DNA of 64,000 bases, from the NCBI RefSeq assembly GCF_000340565.2, contig NZ_CP007203.1:1947545-2011544 (forward strand). The letters run 5' to 3'. This document shows positions 38,300 to 47,615 of this stretch, one piece after another; the first letter of the stretch is position 1, and each line of letters begins with the position of its first letter. The position numbers and the translations under genes were made by a program. Origin of the DNA: Nodularia spumigena CCY9414. Lineage in GTDB: Bacteria > Cyanobacteriota > Cyanobacteriia > Cyanobacteriales > Nostocaceae. The notes below the pieces were generated by a model. It saw nothing but the letters and a program-made list of their open reading frames with translations, made no database searches and was not told where the DNA came from.

Positions 38300-39078
38300 C
38301 AGTCAGTCAAGATTTGAATTTTGATGAACAAAGTGGGGAATTCGGTTCAGAAGCATCAGCACCAGTAATTTTTGGTATTACCCTCACACCCAAAATAATG
38401 GGCATTCTCCTGGGTGTATTGGGAATTGGGGGAGCAGCATATATGATACTCAACATGATCATGCCAGCATGGGAAACTTATCAGCAGCGACGAACACAAG
38501 CTAATGATTTGCAAGGTCAAGTTGACCAAAAACAAGCCAGTGTTAAACAAATTGGGCAAGTAAAGGCGGAATTAGCCCAAGCAAAGCAAGAAACCATCCA
38601 GGTGTTAAGTTTATTTGCCGATGAAAACACCTTAGATACTCTATTACTGGATATAAATCGTTTAGTTGAGTCTGGTAATGCTGAAGTTCCGGCTAATGCA
38701 GTCACAGCCAAACTGCAAAAATTTGAGCCAGACTCAGAGCCTCCAGAACCAATTACTGATGGCTCTCTCGGACCTACTGTAGATGGCAAATTGAAACGCA
38801 GTAGTATTAAGGTGGAAATTGAGGGAACTTTTGCACAAACGCAATCAATTATGCGTAATATTGAGCGTTTGCAGCCGTTGTTAATTGTTAAAAATTATCA
38901 AGCGAGATTGACTCCTGAACCGACTAATAACTCACAAGACGAAGAAGAAGTGATTGTTCGGGTAGGACCAGCACCCATTACTACCTCTTTTGAACTACAG
39001 CCATTAATGCCACTTAATCCAGAGGAAATTGCAGCTAGAAAGGCTCAGGAGGCGGAAGCAGCAGCCCCGAAGAAATAA
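38296..39078 (+). CDS. pilO: PilO, type IV pilus assembly protein
   Basis: A 260-aa partner of PilN with a cytoplasmic N-terminus, one membrane helix (IMGILLGVLGIGGAAYMIL), a coiled coil (QQRRTQANDLQGQVDQKQA) and a ferredoxin-like periplasmic domain. The C-terminus is acidic and alanine-rich (EEIAARKAQEAEAAAPKK). As usual in cyanobacteria, no pilP follows, so PilO-PilN connects to PilQ without that lipoprotein or through another protein. Confidence 0.92.
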   Translation: MTVSQDLNFDEQSGEFGSEASAPVIFGITLTPKIMGILLGVLGIGGAAYMILNMIMPAWETYQQRRTQANDLQGQVDQKQASVKQIGQVKAELAQAKQETIQVLSLFADENTLDTLLLDINRLVESGNAEVPANAVTAKLQKFEPDSEPPEPITDGSLGPTVDGKLKRSSIKVEIEGTFAQTQSIMRNIERLQPLLIVKNYQARLTPEPTNNSQDEEEVIVRVGPAPITTSFELQPLMPLNPEEIAARKAQEAEAAAPKK

Positions 39079-39155
39079 AGTGTTGAGTACAAAGACGAAG
39101 AGTATTACTCAAAAATAGTTGGTGAATAGGTGTTTTATATAGTGAGGAATGAACG

Positions 39156-41636
39156 GTGAAACAATTTCACGGTAATGGTGTGATCTTAGGCGCTGCTGCT
39201 TTTGCATTTATTGCAGCGCAACCAGCAGCAGCCCAAATTGCTCAAATAACTGGGGTGAAGCTCAATCCAGTTAATGGGGGAGTGAGCGTAGTTTTGCAAA
39301 CTTCTTCCGGGTCGCGTCCCCAAGTTTTCACCACAAAAAGAGGTAATGCTTTAGTCTCAGATATTATTAACACTCAATTGCGTTTACCACAAGGCAATAA
39401 TTTTCGCCAAGATAACCCGGCGGCGGGAATTGCTTCGGTGGAAGTTATGCAACTGGATGCCAATAGTATCCGGGTAATGGTGACTGGTAGTAATAACGTC
39501 CCCACCAGTCAACCTTTGGTGCGAAAGTCCAATGAAATTACTCTCAGTTTTACGCCATCTGCAACTACAGCCTCAACAGGAACACCCTCGGCTTCAACTC
39601 CAGCCCCATCTACTCCAGATGTTCTGGTTCCTAACCCAAAAATCTCCATTGACGGCAGACCTGCGCCACCAGCTAGCCCTAGTCAACCTGTGAGTCAAGC
39701 GCCGCCTTTTTTACCCAGAGCCGTCGCCCCACCGGTGGGAGATATCTCTGTTTCTAATACAGATGCGTCTCCTACCACCATTGACTTAGGCACAAACGAA
39801 CGTGTACCCCGTTTAGTATTGAGAGATGCACCAGTCCGCGAGGTTTTGTCATTGCTGGCTCGTGCGGCTGGGATGAATTTGGCTTATGCAGGAGGAGAAG
39901 ATGATGATAAGCCAAATCAGCAAGCTTCTGGGGGTAGTTCTGATGAAGCTAAACCAATAGTTTATCAAACAATCTCTTTGGATATAGAAAACGAGCCAGT
40001 GCAAGATGTGTTTAACTACGTTTTGCGCCTGAGTGGTTTAGAAGCTAATCGCAGTGGACGCACGATTTTTGTGGGGCCTAAACTGCCTAATTCTACTCGT
40101 GATGTTGTAGTACGTAACCTGAGACTGAATCAAGCAGCAGTACCAGACATTTTAAGGGTTTTAGTTAACTTGGGAGCAGAAAGTGCTGTCAATGCTGAAC
40201 TAAAGACAACTAGGGTTACTACAGCGGTAATCGGCGAAGAAGATTCAGAAGAAAAAGAAACTGAAGATACAGAACTTACGGCTCAACGAATTAAATTTGT
40301 TGACTCAACTCCCATATTGCGAGGTTTACAAGTATCAGGAGACGTGCGAACCAATACTATTACATTGATTGGTCAGCCTAAGTTAGTTGAAATTGCGATG
40401 TCTCAAATTGTGCCGCTTGATCTTCGCCGTCGTCAAGTGGCAGTTAACGTCAGAATTATTGATGTTAACCTCTTAAATACTCAAGACCAGAATGCCAGTT
40501 TTTCCTTTGGTATTGGTAATAACTTCTTTGTTAGTGACGGTGGTGCAGCAGCGCTGAACTTTGGTGGTGTTAATCCTCCTAGTCAGTCTCAAGCACTTAA
40601 CAGTTTAACTACCCCAACAGTTATCCCAAATCCTTATTCAGGATTTTCGGGTTTTGTTGACCCAAATAACCCCATCGCTGTCCCTGGAACTGGCGTGGGT
40701 CAAGTAGTTATTGATAGAGGGCGAATAACTGAAAATAGACCTGGAGGTGCTGCGATCTTTCCCAGTCCTCTTAGTGGAGTTTCATCCGATCCATTTCAGA
40801 CAGGGATTAGGAATATCACACAAGGAACACCGACTGTCACCACTATCACTGATGTTCCTGCTGTTCCTCCGACTTTTGATGCTGAAGGTAATCTCACCAG
40901 CCCTGGTAGTCCTGCTACTACAACGACTCAAACTACTCTCGGAACCCCAGGGTCAATTATCACTAGTCTTCCATCACTTTATCAGTACCCTAAACGTCTT
41001 CTTGCGAGTTTGCAAGCTCAAATCCAAAATGGCAATGCCAAAATTTTGACTGACCCCACTTTAATTGTGCAAGAAGGTCAAACGGCTGACGTTAGATTAA
41101 CTCAAGAAGTTGTGGGTAATATTATTAGGGAAATAACTCGTGGTGATGGCACTTCTTCAGAATCCGTTACAGCTGATAAAGTAAACGTAGGTTTAACTCT
41201 AGCTGTGAAAGTTGACCGAATAGATGATAATGGTTTTGTCTCCCTTTCTGTGTCCCCAAGTGTTTCATCTCCTCAAGCTCCAGCCGAAATAAATTTGGGT
41301 GGTAGTGGTAGCCAAAGAATATTTTTGGTTTCTACACGTTCGCTGACTTCTGGTACTATTCGCCTGCGAGATGGTCAGACCCTAATTCTCTCAGGTATCA
41401 TTCAAGAGTCAGACCGAACAAGTGTTTCTAAGCTTCCTATTTTGGGTGATCTTCCTCTGATTGGTTCGCTGTTTAGAAGAACAAACAGACAAAATCAGCG
41501 TCAGGAGGTAATTGTGCTACTCACACCTCAAATTATGGATGACTCTGAGAACTCGGCTTATGGCTATAATTACACCCCCAGCCCAGAGGTACGGCAAATG
41601 CTTGAGCGTCGTGGGTTGAATGCGCCGAGGCGATAA
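39156..41636 (+). CDS. pilQ: PilQ, type IV pilus outer-membrane secretin
   Basis: An 826-aa pore protein. GTG start with GAGG nine bases before it, and a signal peptide ending IAAQPAAAQ. The AMIN domain (about 25-125) binds peptidoglycan. A Pro/Ser/Thr linker leads to the STN domain (VPRLVLRDAPVREVLSLLA), N1-type domains and the secretin core (AKILTDPTLIVQEGQTADVR to LPILGDLPLIGSLFRR, then EVIVLLTPQIM). A Gly/Pro/Thr-rich stretch of about 170 residues (450-620) sits inside the core, as seen in other cyanobacterial PilQ proteins. It is the last gene of pilMNOQ. Confidence 0.94.
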   Translation: MKQFHGNGVILGAAAFAFIAAQPAAAQIAQITGVKLNPVNGGVSVVLQTSSGSRPQVFTTKRGNALVSDIINTQLRLPQGNNFRQDNPAAGIASVEVMQLDANSIRVMVTGSNNVPTSQPLVRKSNEITLSFTPSATTASTGTPSASTPAPSTPDVLVPNPKISIDGRPAPPASPSQPVSQAPPFLPRAVAPPVGDISVSNTDASPTTIDLGTNERVPRLVLRDAPVREVLSLLARAAGMNLAYAGGEDDDKPNQQASGGSSDEAKPIVYQTISLDIENEPVQDVFNYVLRLSGLEANRSGRTIFVGPKLPNSTRDVVVRNLRLNQAAVPDILRVLVNLGAESAVNAELKTTRVTTAVIGEEDSEEKETEDTELTAQRIKFVDSTPILRGLQVSGDVRTNTITLIGQPKLVEIAMSQIVPLDLRRRQVAVNVRIIDVNLLNTQDQNASFSFGIGNNFFVSDGGAAALNFGGVNPPSQSQALNSLTTPTVIPNPYSGFSGFVDPNNPIAVPGTGVGQVVIDRGRITENRPGGAAIFPSPLSGVSSDPFQTGIRNITQGTPTVTTITDVPAVPPTFDAEGNLTSPGSPATTTTQTTLGTPGSIITSLPSLYQYPKRLLASLQAQIQNGNAKILTDPTLIVQEGQTADVRLTQEVVGNIIREITRGDGTSSESVTADKVNVGLTLAVKVDRIDDNGFVSLSVSPSVSSPQAPAEINLGGSGSQRIFLVSTRSLTSGTIRLRDGQTLILSGIIQESDRTSVSKLPILGDLPLIGSLFRRTNRQNQRQEVIVLLTPQIMDDSENSAYGYNYTPSPEVRQMLERRGLNAPRR

Positions 41637-42116
41637 GTAGCCCTGGAACCCTGAGAAATCGCAGCTAGACAAACCAAGTCCGCCTGCGCGGACTAATAGG
41701 AAATTCTGAATTTCAAACCCGCGTCGGTGGTCACTGAGCAGTTCGACAAGCTCACTGTAACACTTGTCGAAGTGCGGGTTTTATCTATTTCTTGTTTTGG
41801 AATTTGGAAATTTGAAATTGACAGCCAGGGCATTTCATCAGTATTTTTGCAAGTTTATGTATAATTTCTCGTGAAAAAACACTGAAAAATCACAAAAAAT
41901 CCTGAAATCTATATAAATTAATGGTTTCATCTATCCACTTCAGGCTACAACACCTTAGAATGATTCATTGAAAAGTCGAGCCGATGGGATGTACAGCCAT
42001 TTTTTATGTAAATACTTCCAAAGGACGACTTTTGTAATTCTCTGTTTGGAGAATTAATTAAAGATGCCACAGAGTGCAACAGTAAAGAATCTCAAGTAAA
42101 CATCAAGGAGTTTGAT
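41637..42116. other. Gap between pilQ and HU gene
   Basis: It holds the terminator-like structure at 41715-41781 and then about 330 bp of AT-rich sequence that must include the HU promoter. AAGGAG at 42105-42110 is the HU ribosome binding site. I see no gene. Confidence 0.6.
41715..41781 (+). terminator. Terminator-like hairpin of the pil operon with inserted repeat
   Basis: Outer arms AAACCCGC/GCGGGTTT followed by TATCTATTTC. The loop carries a second hairpin TTCGACAAG/CTTGTCGAA, a dispersed motif also visible at about 53217-53229 inside a MITE. Confidence 0.55.
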
Positions 42117-42419
42117 ATGAACAAGGGTGAATTAGTTGATGCTGTGTCTGAAAAGGCTAGTGTTACCAAAAAACAAGCCGATGCTGTGTTAACTGCGGCG
42201 TTGGAAACGATTATCGAAGCTGTTTCTTCTGGCGATAAAGTCACGCTAGTCGGATTTGGTTCCTTTGAATCTCGCGAACGCAAGGCTCGTGAAGGTCGTA
42301 ACCCCAAAACCAATGAAAAGATGGAAATCCCTGCCACCAGGGTTCCTGCTTTCTCTGCTGGTAAGCTTTTTAGAGAAAAGGTTGCACCCCCAAAAGAACC
42401 CAAAGAAGTAAAAGAATAG
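42117..42419 (+). CDS. hup: HU-family DNA-binding protein
   Basis: A 100-aa nucleoid protein. MNKGELVDAVSEKASVTKKQ opens the dimerisation helices. The DNA-binding arm has the signature GFGSFESRERKAREGRNPKT and the proline-tipped EIPATRVPAFSAGKLF. The tail PPKEPKEVKE is slightly longer than in enteric HU. It has a strong ribosome binding site. In Anabaena, HU is needed for heterocyst differentiation (family knowledge). Confidence 0.96.
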   Translation: MNKGELVDAVSEKASVTKKQADAVLTAALETIIEAVSSGDKVTLVGFGSFESRERKAREGRNPKTNEKMEIPATRVPAFSAGKLFREKVAPPKEPKEVKE

Positions 42420-42445
42420 ATCACATTTTAGGAGACCTCTTTTTG

Positions 42446-43612
42446 ATGCGGCAACCAGTTCACGGCGGAAATTTAGTTTGGGCAGCAGCACTAGCTGGTT
42501 GTCCACCTGAAGCTATTGTGGATTTTTCTGCCAGCATCAGTCCATTGGGGCCACCAAAGAGTGCGATCGCCGCTATTTATTCTCAAGTTGGTAATCTTAG
42601 ACACTATCCTAACCCAGACTACAGTGACCTAAGACTTGCTCTGGGTCGCTTTCATCAACTACCTTCTGAGTGGATTTTGCCAGGGAATGGTTCAGCAGAA
42701 TTACTGACTTTAGCAGGTAGAGAGTTAGCAAACTTATCCGCAACAACGTTAATTACTCCAGCCTTTGGCGATTATTACCGCACCCTCACGGCATACAACG
42801 CTAAAATTCTGGAGTTTCCCCTTTCTTTAGATGGGGAATGGGGAATGGGAAATGAGATGGAAAAATTTCTTACCCCCTGCCCCCGGCACCCTGCCCCCCT
42901 GCCTCTTCCCCCCTGCCCCCGGCACCCTGCCCCCCTGCCTCTTCCTCCATCCGCAAGTTCGGGATTATTGCTGAATAATCCTCATAATCCCACGGGGAGG
43001 TTATTCTCACGAGAGGCGATTTTGCCTTATTTGGAGGAATACGCTTTGGTGGTGGTGGATGAGGCGTTTATGGATTTTGTGCCACCTGATGCGGAACAAA
43101 GCCTAATTGGGGTGGTACAGGACTATCCAAATTTAGTAGTATTGCGATCGCTCACGAAATTTTACAGTCTGCCGGGACTAAGATTAGGATATGCGATCGC
43201 TCACCCTGAGCGTCTTTCTCTATGGCAATCATGGCGCGATCCTTGGCCTGTAAATACCTTAGCCGCAGCCGCAGCAGTTGCAGCCGTCCAAGACCAAGAG
43301 TTTCAAGAACTCACCTGGAAATGGCTAACACCGGCACGAAACCAACTTTTTCAAGGTTTAGCCTCAATTCCCGGTTTACAGCCTCTAGAGGGCGCTGCTA
43401 ACTTCTTACTGGTGAAATCAGAACAATCGGTTTTGCAGTTACAAAAAAAATTACTCCAGCATCACCAAATTTTAATTCGTGATTGCCTGAGTTTTAAAGA
43501 ATTAGGCGATCGCTTTTTCCGAGTTGCTGTCCGTTCCGAGGCTGATAACCAACGTTTATTAACAGCCTTATCTTCAATAACTGATGAAGGTAGACCGATA
43601 TCCCACAAATAA
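42446..43612 (+). CDS. cobD: Threonine-phosphate decarboxylase (CobD/CobC), PLP-dependent
   Basis: Makes (R)-1-amino-2-propanol phosphate, the aminopropanol arm of cobalamin. The aminotransferase fold I has HGGNLVWAAALAGC and DFSASISPLGPP at the start, LPGNGSAELL, NNPHNPTGRLF, VVDEAFMDF and the PLP-lysine motif SLTKFYSLPGLRLGYA. At 388 aa it is longer than usual, because residues about 131-172 are repeat-derived (PCPRHPAPLPLP twice). AGGAG lies 11 bases before the ATG at 42446. The upstream TTG at 42443 is less likely. Its closeness to HisC makes the substrate a high-probability inference, not a proof. Confidence 0.85.
   Translation: MRQPVHGGNLVWAAALAGCPPEAIVDFSASISPLGPPKSAIAAIYSQVGNLRHYPNPDYSDLRLALGRFHQLPSEWILPGNGSAELLTLAGRELANLSATTLITPAFGDYYRTLTAYNAKILEFPLSLDGEWGMGNEMEKFLTPCPRHPAPLPLPPCPRHPAPLPLPPSASSGLLLNNPHNPTGRLFSREAILPYLEEYALVVVDEAFMDFVPPDAEQSLIGVVQDYPNLVVLRSLTKFYSLPGLRLGYAIAHPERLSLWQSWRDPWPVNTLAAAAAVAAVQDQEFQELTWKWLTPARNQLFQGLASIPGLQPLEGAANFLLVKSEQSVLQLQKKLLQHHQILIRDCLSFKELGDRFFRVAVRSEADNQRLLTALSSITDEGRPISHK
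42832..42955 (+). repeat. GC-skewed tandem repeat inserted in cobD
   Basis: GGGGAATGGGGAATGGG followed by two tandem 36-bp units based on CCCCTGCCCCCGGCACCC. The same CCCTGCCCC families occur between genes at 52301-52355 and 60456-60570. The reading frame is preserved and gives two PCPRHPAPLPLP units. Confidence 0.85.
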
Positions 43613-43613
43613 C

Positions 43614-43662
43614 GTAGAGACGTTGTAAAAAATCTAGAGACGTAAAACTGCAACGTCTCTAC
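43614..43662. repeat. GTAGAGACGTTG/CAACGTCTCTAC palindrome downstream of cobD
   Basis: A perfect 12-bp stem with a 25-nt loop, two bases after the cobD stop. Possible terminator; same family as 2345-2374. Confidence 0.65.
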
Positions 43663-43743
43663 AAAGGTTCAACGAAGATGCATATTGTAATTTGACAAAT
43701 GACCAATGACCAATGGGATTTCCAAGAAATAAATTATCCATAT

Positions 43744-43804
43744 TGTGGGGTGGGCATCTTGCCCGCCCTGATTAAAGGACGGGTAGGGACACCCATCCCA
43801 CAAG
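43744..43804. repeat. Two back-to-back GGGTGGGCATC-type hairpins
   Basis: TTGTGGGGTGGGCATCTTGC at the left, and its near reverse complement GGGTAGGGACACCCATCCCA at the right. The unit is duplicated in inverse orientation. Confidence 0.75.
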
Positions 43805-43840
43805 AAAATTTGTCATGTTTTTTGATTTTTCAGTCCCAAT

Positions 43841-43889
43841 GACAAATGACCAATGACCAATGACCAATGACCAATGACAAATGACAATT
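43841..43889 (+). repeat. STRR (CCAATGA)n providing the start codon of the next gene
   Basis: About six tandem ATGACCA/ATGACAA units, each containing an ATG. The last in-frame one (43881) opens the flavoprotein gene. Confidence 0.85.
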
Positions 43890-45335
43890 GATTATGATTT
43901 AGTAATTATTGGTGGTACTCTAGCCGGACGCTATGCAGCCTTAGTTGCAACCCAACTCAAGGCTACAGTTGCTTTGGTGGAATCTCAAGTAAATTATGAG
44001 TTTAGTCAACACCAAGCTATGAGCGAAATTGGCAACATCGTCCATAACATGAATGATGTAGCTGGTTTGGGAATTCACAGCACACAAGCGAAGAACTCAG
44101 ACAAATGTCAAGTATCTGTGACATGGACAGAAGCCAAGCGGTATACTGACGGCGTTGTGTCCAATATTCAAGAACAGAACTCTCCCGCCAATTTAGCCGC
44201 CTTGGGTGTCGATGTGATTCTTGGCAGTGGTCAATTTCAATCTTTACCCCATTTAGCCTTTGCGGTAAATCAACGCCTGCTAAGGGGGCGTACCTATTTA
44301 TTAGCTAGTGGTTCTGTGCGAGGCGTTCCAGACATCGAAGGATTACAAACCACTGGCTACTTAACTTTATCTAATATTTGGCAGTGTCTCAAGCAACCAA
44401 GTTTACCCCAAAATTGGGTAATTATTGGCGGTGTTCCCCAAAGTATTGAAGTTGCTCAAACCTTGGCGCGGTTGGGTTGTAGTGTAACTTTAGCAGTTAA
44501 ATCTGCATCTATTCTGCCCTACGCTGACTCAGAAATCGCCCACCTGCTGCAAGCACAGTTAGAAGTTGATGGTGTGCGTGTTCTCACTCAGAAACCAGTA
44601 ACTCAAGTAAAATTAATTGAGGATAAAAAGTGGGTTCAGGCGGGAGATAAAGCAATTGAAACTGATGAAATTTTAGTCGCAACTGACCAGGAACCAAATG
44701 TTGAGTTTCTCAATTTGGCGGCTGTGGGCGTAAAATGGCGGCAGCGTCGCTTGGTTGTCAATGATAAATTACAAACCACTAACCACCGGATTTATGCCTG
44801 TGGTGATGTAATTGGTGGTTATGATTTTCCTAATGTTGCGAATTATGAAGCTAGAATTGCAGTCAAAAATGCCCTGTTTTTTCCGAGATTAAGGGTTAAT
44901 TATCAGTGCATTCCTTGGGGGCTAAATTCTCATCCCAGGTTGGCGGAAGTGGGTTTGACTGAAGCGCAAGCAAAACGCCAATTTAAATTAGATGAAGTTT
45001 TCGTTTTGCGACAATATTATAAATCAGTTACAGCAGCCCAACTGCGGGACGAAACTACAGGTATATGTAAATTAATTGTACTCCGCAATGGGGAAATTTT
45101 GGGTGCTTCTATATTAGGGGCGGAAGCTGGAGAGTTAATTAATTTAATTGCTTTGGCGATGTCTCAAAAAATTAGGGTTAAACAGTTAGCAAATTTATCT
45201 GCTGTCTATCCCAGTTTTTCAGAAATTATCGAAAATGCAGCTAGGGAGTGGGGTAAGGAAAAGTTAAATAGCAATTTTGGTTTACAAGATTTTCTGGAAG
45301 GCTTGTTTCATTTTCGCCGTGACTGGAATTTGTGA
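43881..45335 (+). CDS. FAD-dependent pyridine nucleotide-disulfide-type oxidoreductase lacking the redox Cys pair
   Basis: A 484-aa flavoprotein of the dihydrolipoamide/mercuric reductase family. The FAD-binding motif is DLVIIGGTLAGRYAA (residues 6-20), the NAD(P) motif is WVIIGGVPQSIEVAQTLARLG (about 175-195), the second FAD motif is IYACGDVIGGYD, and a C-terminal dimerisation domain is present. Where family members have CxxxxC soon after the first FAD motif, this protein reads VNYEFSQHQAMSEIG, so it cannot do disulfide chemistry. A role as an NADH or quinone oxidoreductase is inferred. The start codon is in the STRR. Confidence 0.82.
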   Translation: MTIDYDLVIIGGTLAGRYAALVATQLKATVALVESQVNYEFSQHQAMSEIGNIVHNMNDVAGLGIHSTQAKNSDKCQVSVTWTEAKRYTDGVVSNIQEQNSPANLAALGVDVILGSGQFQSLPHLAFAVNQRLLRGRTYLLASGSVRGVPDIEGLQTTGYLTLSNIWQCLKQPSLPQNWVIIGGVPQSIEVAQTLARLGCSVTLAVKSASILPYADSEIAHLLQAQLEVDGVRVLTQKPVTQVKLIEDKKWVQAGDKAIETDEILVATDQEPNVEFLNLAAVGVKWRQRRLVVNDKLQTTNHRIYACGDVIGGYDFPNVANYEARIAVKNALFFPRLRVNYQCIPWGLNSHPRLAEVGLTEAQAKRQFKLDEVFVLRQYYKSVTAAQLRDETTGICKLIVLRNGEILGASILGAEAGELINLIALAMSQKIRVKQLANLSAVYPSFSEIIENAAREWGKEKLNSNFGLQDFLEGLFHFRRDWNL

Positions 45336-45347
45336 AACCTCATGAAA

Positions 45348-45388
45348 CCTCACCCCAGCCCTCTCCTTAGTAAGGAGAGGGAGCCGGA
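45348..45388 (+). repeat. CCTCTCCTTAGTAAGGAGAGG hairpin repeat
   Basis: With constant flanks ACCTCACCCCAGC and GAGCCGGA. It lies between the convergent flavoprotein and DUF3685 genes, followed at 45396-45426 by a degenerate GGGTGGGC-type hairpin. Confidence 0.8.
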
Positions 45389-45470
45389 GTAAATCTTGTG
45401 GGGAGGGTAAGGACTGCCCGCCCTTGTGTAACTACTTAGATGAGATGTGCTGTATTTGCAAAAGTTTGAT

Positions 45471-45528
45471 ACTCCCTACTCCCCATTCCCCACTCCCTAC
45501 TCCCTACTCCCCACTCCCTACTCCCCTC
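45471..45528 (+). repeat. STRR (CTCCCTA / CTCCCCA)n
   Basis: Long array of CTCCCTACTCCCC units that ends at the stop codon (45527) of the DUF3685 gene. Confidence 0.85.
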
Positions 45529-47302
45529 ACTTTTGTCGCTCACTATGGCGCTTGAAGTTCTTTTCTGTAAAGGATACGCTACCAATTCCTTGCAGAATAC
45601 CACGACCGATTAAACCTAAACCCCGACCCACTATTTTTGTGAGCAGGAAAACAATACTGCTACCTACTACAGATAATAATGATTTTAACCGGGGTGCGAT
45701 CGCATCTCGAAATTCTAGTGTTAATGTCACTAATAGGGGAATACCAGAAAGCTGGGCTAATTCCTGACTACGCGGAGCATAAAGTGAAGTTTTGGCAATT
45801 CCACGCGGTGCTAAGACAAATAACTCATAGCTACTTTCAAACATGGCTTTCGGCTCATTGATATACTTGTTTAAACGGTATTTCCATGACAACTCATTAC
45901 GAAAGCGTTCTATTTCTCTTGTGGAAATTAATTTGCGGTCATAATAATTTTCTTTAATTTCTTCCACATCTGCTAAAGAGTTGAGCAGTGGTTGCACTAC
46001 ACCATTGGCTACTTGAATTAATAAATTTTCTAAAATTATTAATGCTTGGGATTTCGCTTCCGGGCTACCGGCTGAGTAGCAGGTATTATCAATGTGCAAA
46101 TCTGTCTGAAATACCAAATAAGAAAATAATTCTACAACTAGGGGAATTTTATTGAAAATCTCTGTTTGGATAACTCGATAATTTTGCAGCAATAAATTAA
46201 CGACTTCTATGTTCTGATTACTTACTTGTACTCGATAAAATTTACCAAAGAAATCTGTAATTGCTGATTGCCATAAGTCATATAATATGCTGTCTTTTAA
46301 ACTTTCTAGTTGAGCAATTGTGATTTGAGGGAGACGCAGTTCATCAAGTTGTTGAGCTAGTTTTTGCAGAACTATATACAGTAATTCCCGTTTTTTATCT
46401 TCACGAAAGATGTCAATTTCTAAAGCTACATCTGTGACGTTTTGTAAAGAGGATTGTAATTTGGTAACACATAATGAGAATAAATCAGATTGTAGCGATC
46501 GCGGACTAAGTAGAGGCGGCGAAGTTGGTTGCTGTTGTAACTCTAATGGCACAATGGCATTACTTAAGGCTGAAATTACAGGCGGTTTCGGAGTCGCAGA
46601 AATTGATTCTTGCGGCTGTTCGGACTGTATTTCCTGTGGTGAAACTAATAACCGAGTCAGCAACCAACGAGCTGCTAACAATTCTCGTCGTTGTCCAGCG
46701 AAAACGGCTCTATCTATTAATGGTAATCCAGGGGTTTGTAATTGCGCCGTAACTTCGGCTAAAGCCGCCTCAATGTAACCAATTCCTGACAAATACCAAT
46801 TTTTCCGCACCCTAGCCAGGGGTAGGCTCGGTGATGGGGTCATGGGGTAAGTAGTTGGTTCTACCCTTCGCTGTTCAAGAAACCAATAAGAACCACCATC
46901 TGCTACTTTTTCCATAGCAGCGACTAATTGGGAAATCGGAGTACCTTTAGGACAATAACCATTAACGCCAGCAGCTTTAACTGCTAACAATAATCCTGGT
47001 TCTTGCACCGAACTCAGGAGCAAAACCGGTAATTGAGGGTATTGAATTTTTAGTTGTTGACAAAGTTGTAAACCGTTCTGCTGACTGGAGATGGAGCGAC
47101 CATTACCTAATTCTAAAACCACCAAATTCACTTGGTTGGGGTTTTTTTGAGCCAGTTCTGCTAGTATCTGCAAAGCCCTTGTATCTGTTTCTGCTTCCGC
47201 TACCACTTGGATATCAGGTAATGCTGACAACGCTACCCGTAGTCCCAGGCGGAATATGGGGTCTTGGTCAATTAACAATAATCTTAGGGGTCTATTGCTC
47301 AT
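45527..47302 (-). CDS. Pseudo-receiver protein with DUF3685 C-terminal domain
   Basis: A 591-aa protein. The N-terminal receiver-like domain (1-125) reads LRLLLIDQDPIFRLGLRVAL, has the acidic pair (Asp12, Asp14), and carries Glu64 in LVVLELGNG where receivers have the phosphoacceptor Asp. The Lys is kept (GYCPKGTPISQL). The middle and C-terminal part (170-591) is the cyanobacteria-specific DUF3685 region, helical and ending with a basic, glycine-rich segment (KIVGRGLGLIGRGILQGIG). Glu may mimic constitutive phosphorylation, which is inference. No kinase gene lies next to it. Confidence 0.82.
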   Translation of the reverse strand: MSNRPLRLLLIDQDPIFRLGLRVALSALPDIQVVAEAETDTRALQILAELAQKNPNQVNLVVLELGNGRSISSQQNGLQLCQQLKIQYPQLPVLLLSSVQEPGLLLAVKAAGVNGYCPKGTPISQLVAAMEKVADGGSYWFLEQRRVEPTTYPMTPSPSLPLARVRKNWYLSGIGYIEAALAEVTAQLQTPGLPLIDRAVFAGQRRELLAARWLLTRLLVSPQEIQSEQPQESISATPKPPVISALSNAIVPLELQQQPTSPPLLSPRSLQSDLFSLCVTKLQSSLQNVTDVALEIDIFREDKKRELLYIVLQKLAQQLDELRLPQITIAQLESLKDSILYDLWQSAITDFFGKFYRVQVSNQNIEVVNLLLQNYRVIQTEIFNKIPLVVELFSYLVFQTDLHIDNTCYSAGSPEAKSQALIILENLLIQVANGVVQPLLNSLADVEEIKENYYDRKLISTREIERFRNELSWKYRLNKYINEPKAMFESSYELFVLAPRGIAKTSLYAPRSQELAQLSGIPLLVTLTLEFRDAIAPRLKSLLSVVGSSIVFLLTKIVGRGLGLIGRGILQGIGSVSFTEKNFKRHSERQK

Positions 47303-47506
47303 AGTATCAACAAATACACAAGGCCTGTTTTTTCGCAGTCACAAACAGTTTTGATGCTCAGAATAGTCCCCCCCTATTGTCACTTGTTTTGGTCAGCTGA
47401 ATACATGGATGACCATTCCCATAGGTGGCATTCATCATTAGATAAACTTAAGTATTAGGCATTGGTTAACAAAACGCAAGAATAAATTAAATTAGAAGTT
47501 GCTCAA

Positions 47507-47601
47507 TTAGACATCGACTGAATTCAAATATGCGCCTGACATCACCCTTGTAGAGACTTGTCATGCAACGTCTCTACATTCTTTGTCACCAGATATCTAA
47601 T
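47507..47601 (+). repeat. MITE-like element A, first copy
   Basis: Ends TTAGACATC and GATATCTAAT form imperfect inverted termini, and the interior has CCTTGTAGAGACTTGTCATG and CAACGTCTCTACATTCTTTG. A second copy with about three quarters of the bases identical by eye is at 57768-57862 in the same orientation. Confidence 0.65.
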
Positions 47602-47615
47602 AAATGGTTAAAGAC

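Noticed and set aside
43841-43889. Tandem arrays as possible CRISPR
   Set aside because: Units are contiguous 7-mers without spacers, and the same applies at 1781, 11142, 14939, 23633, 45471 and 55279. They are STRRs.
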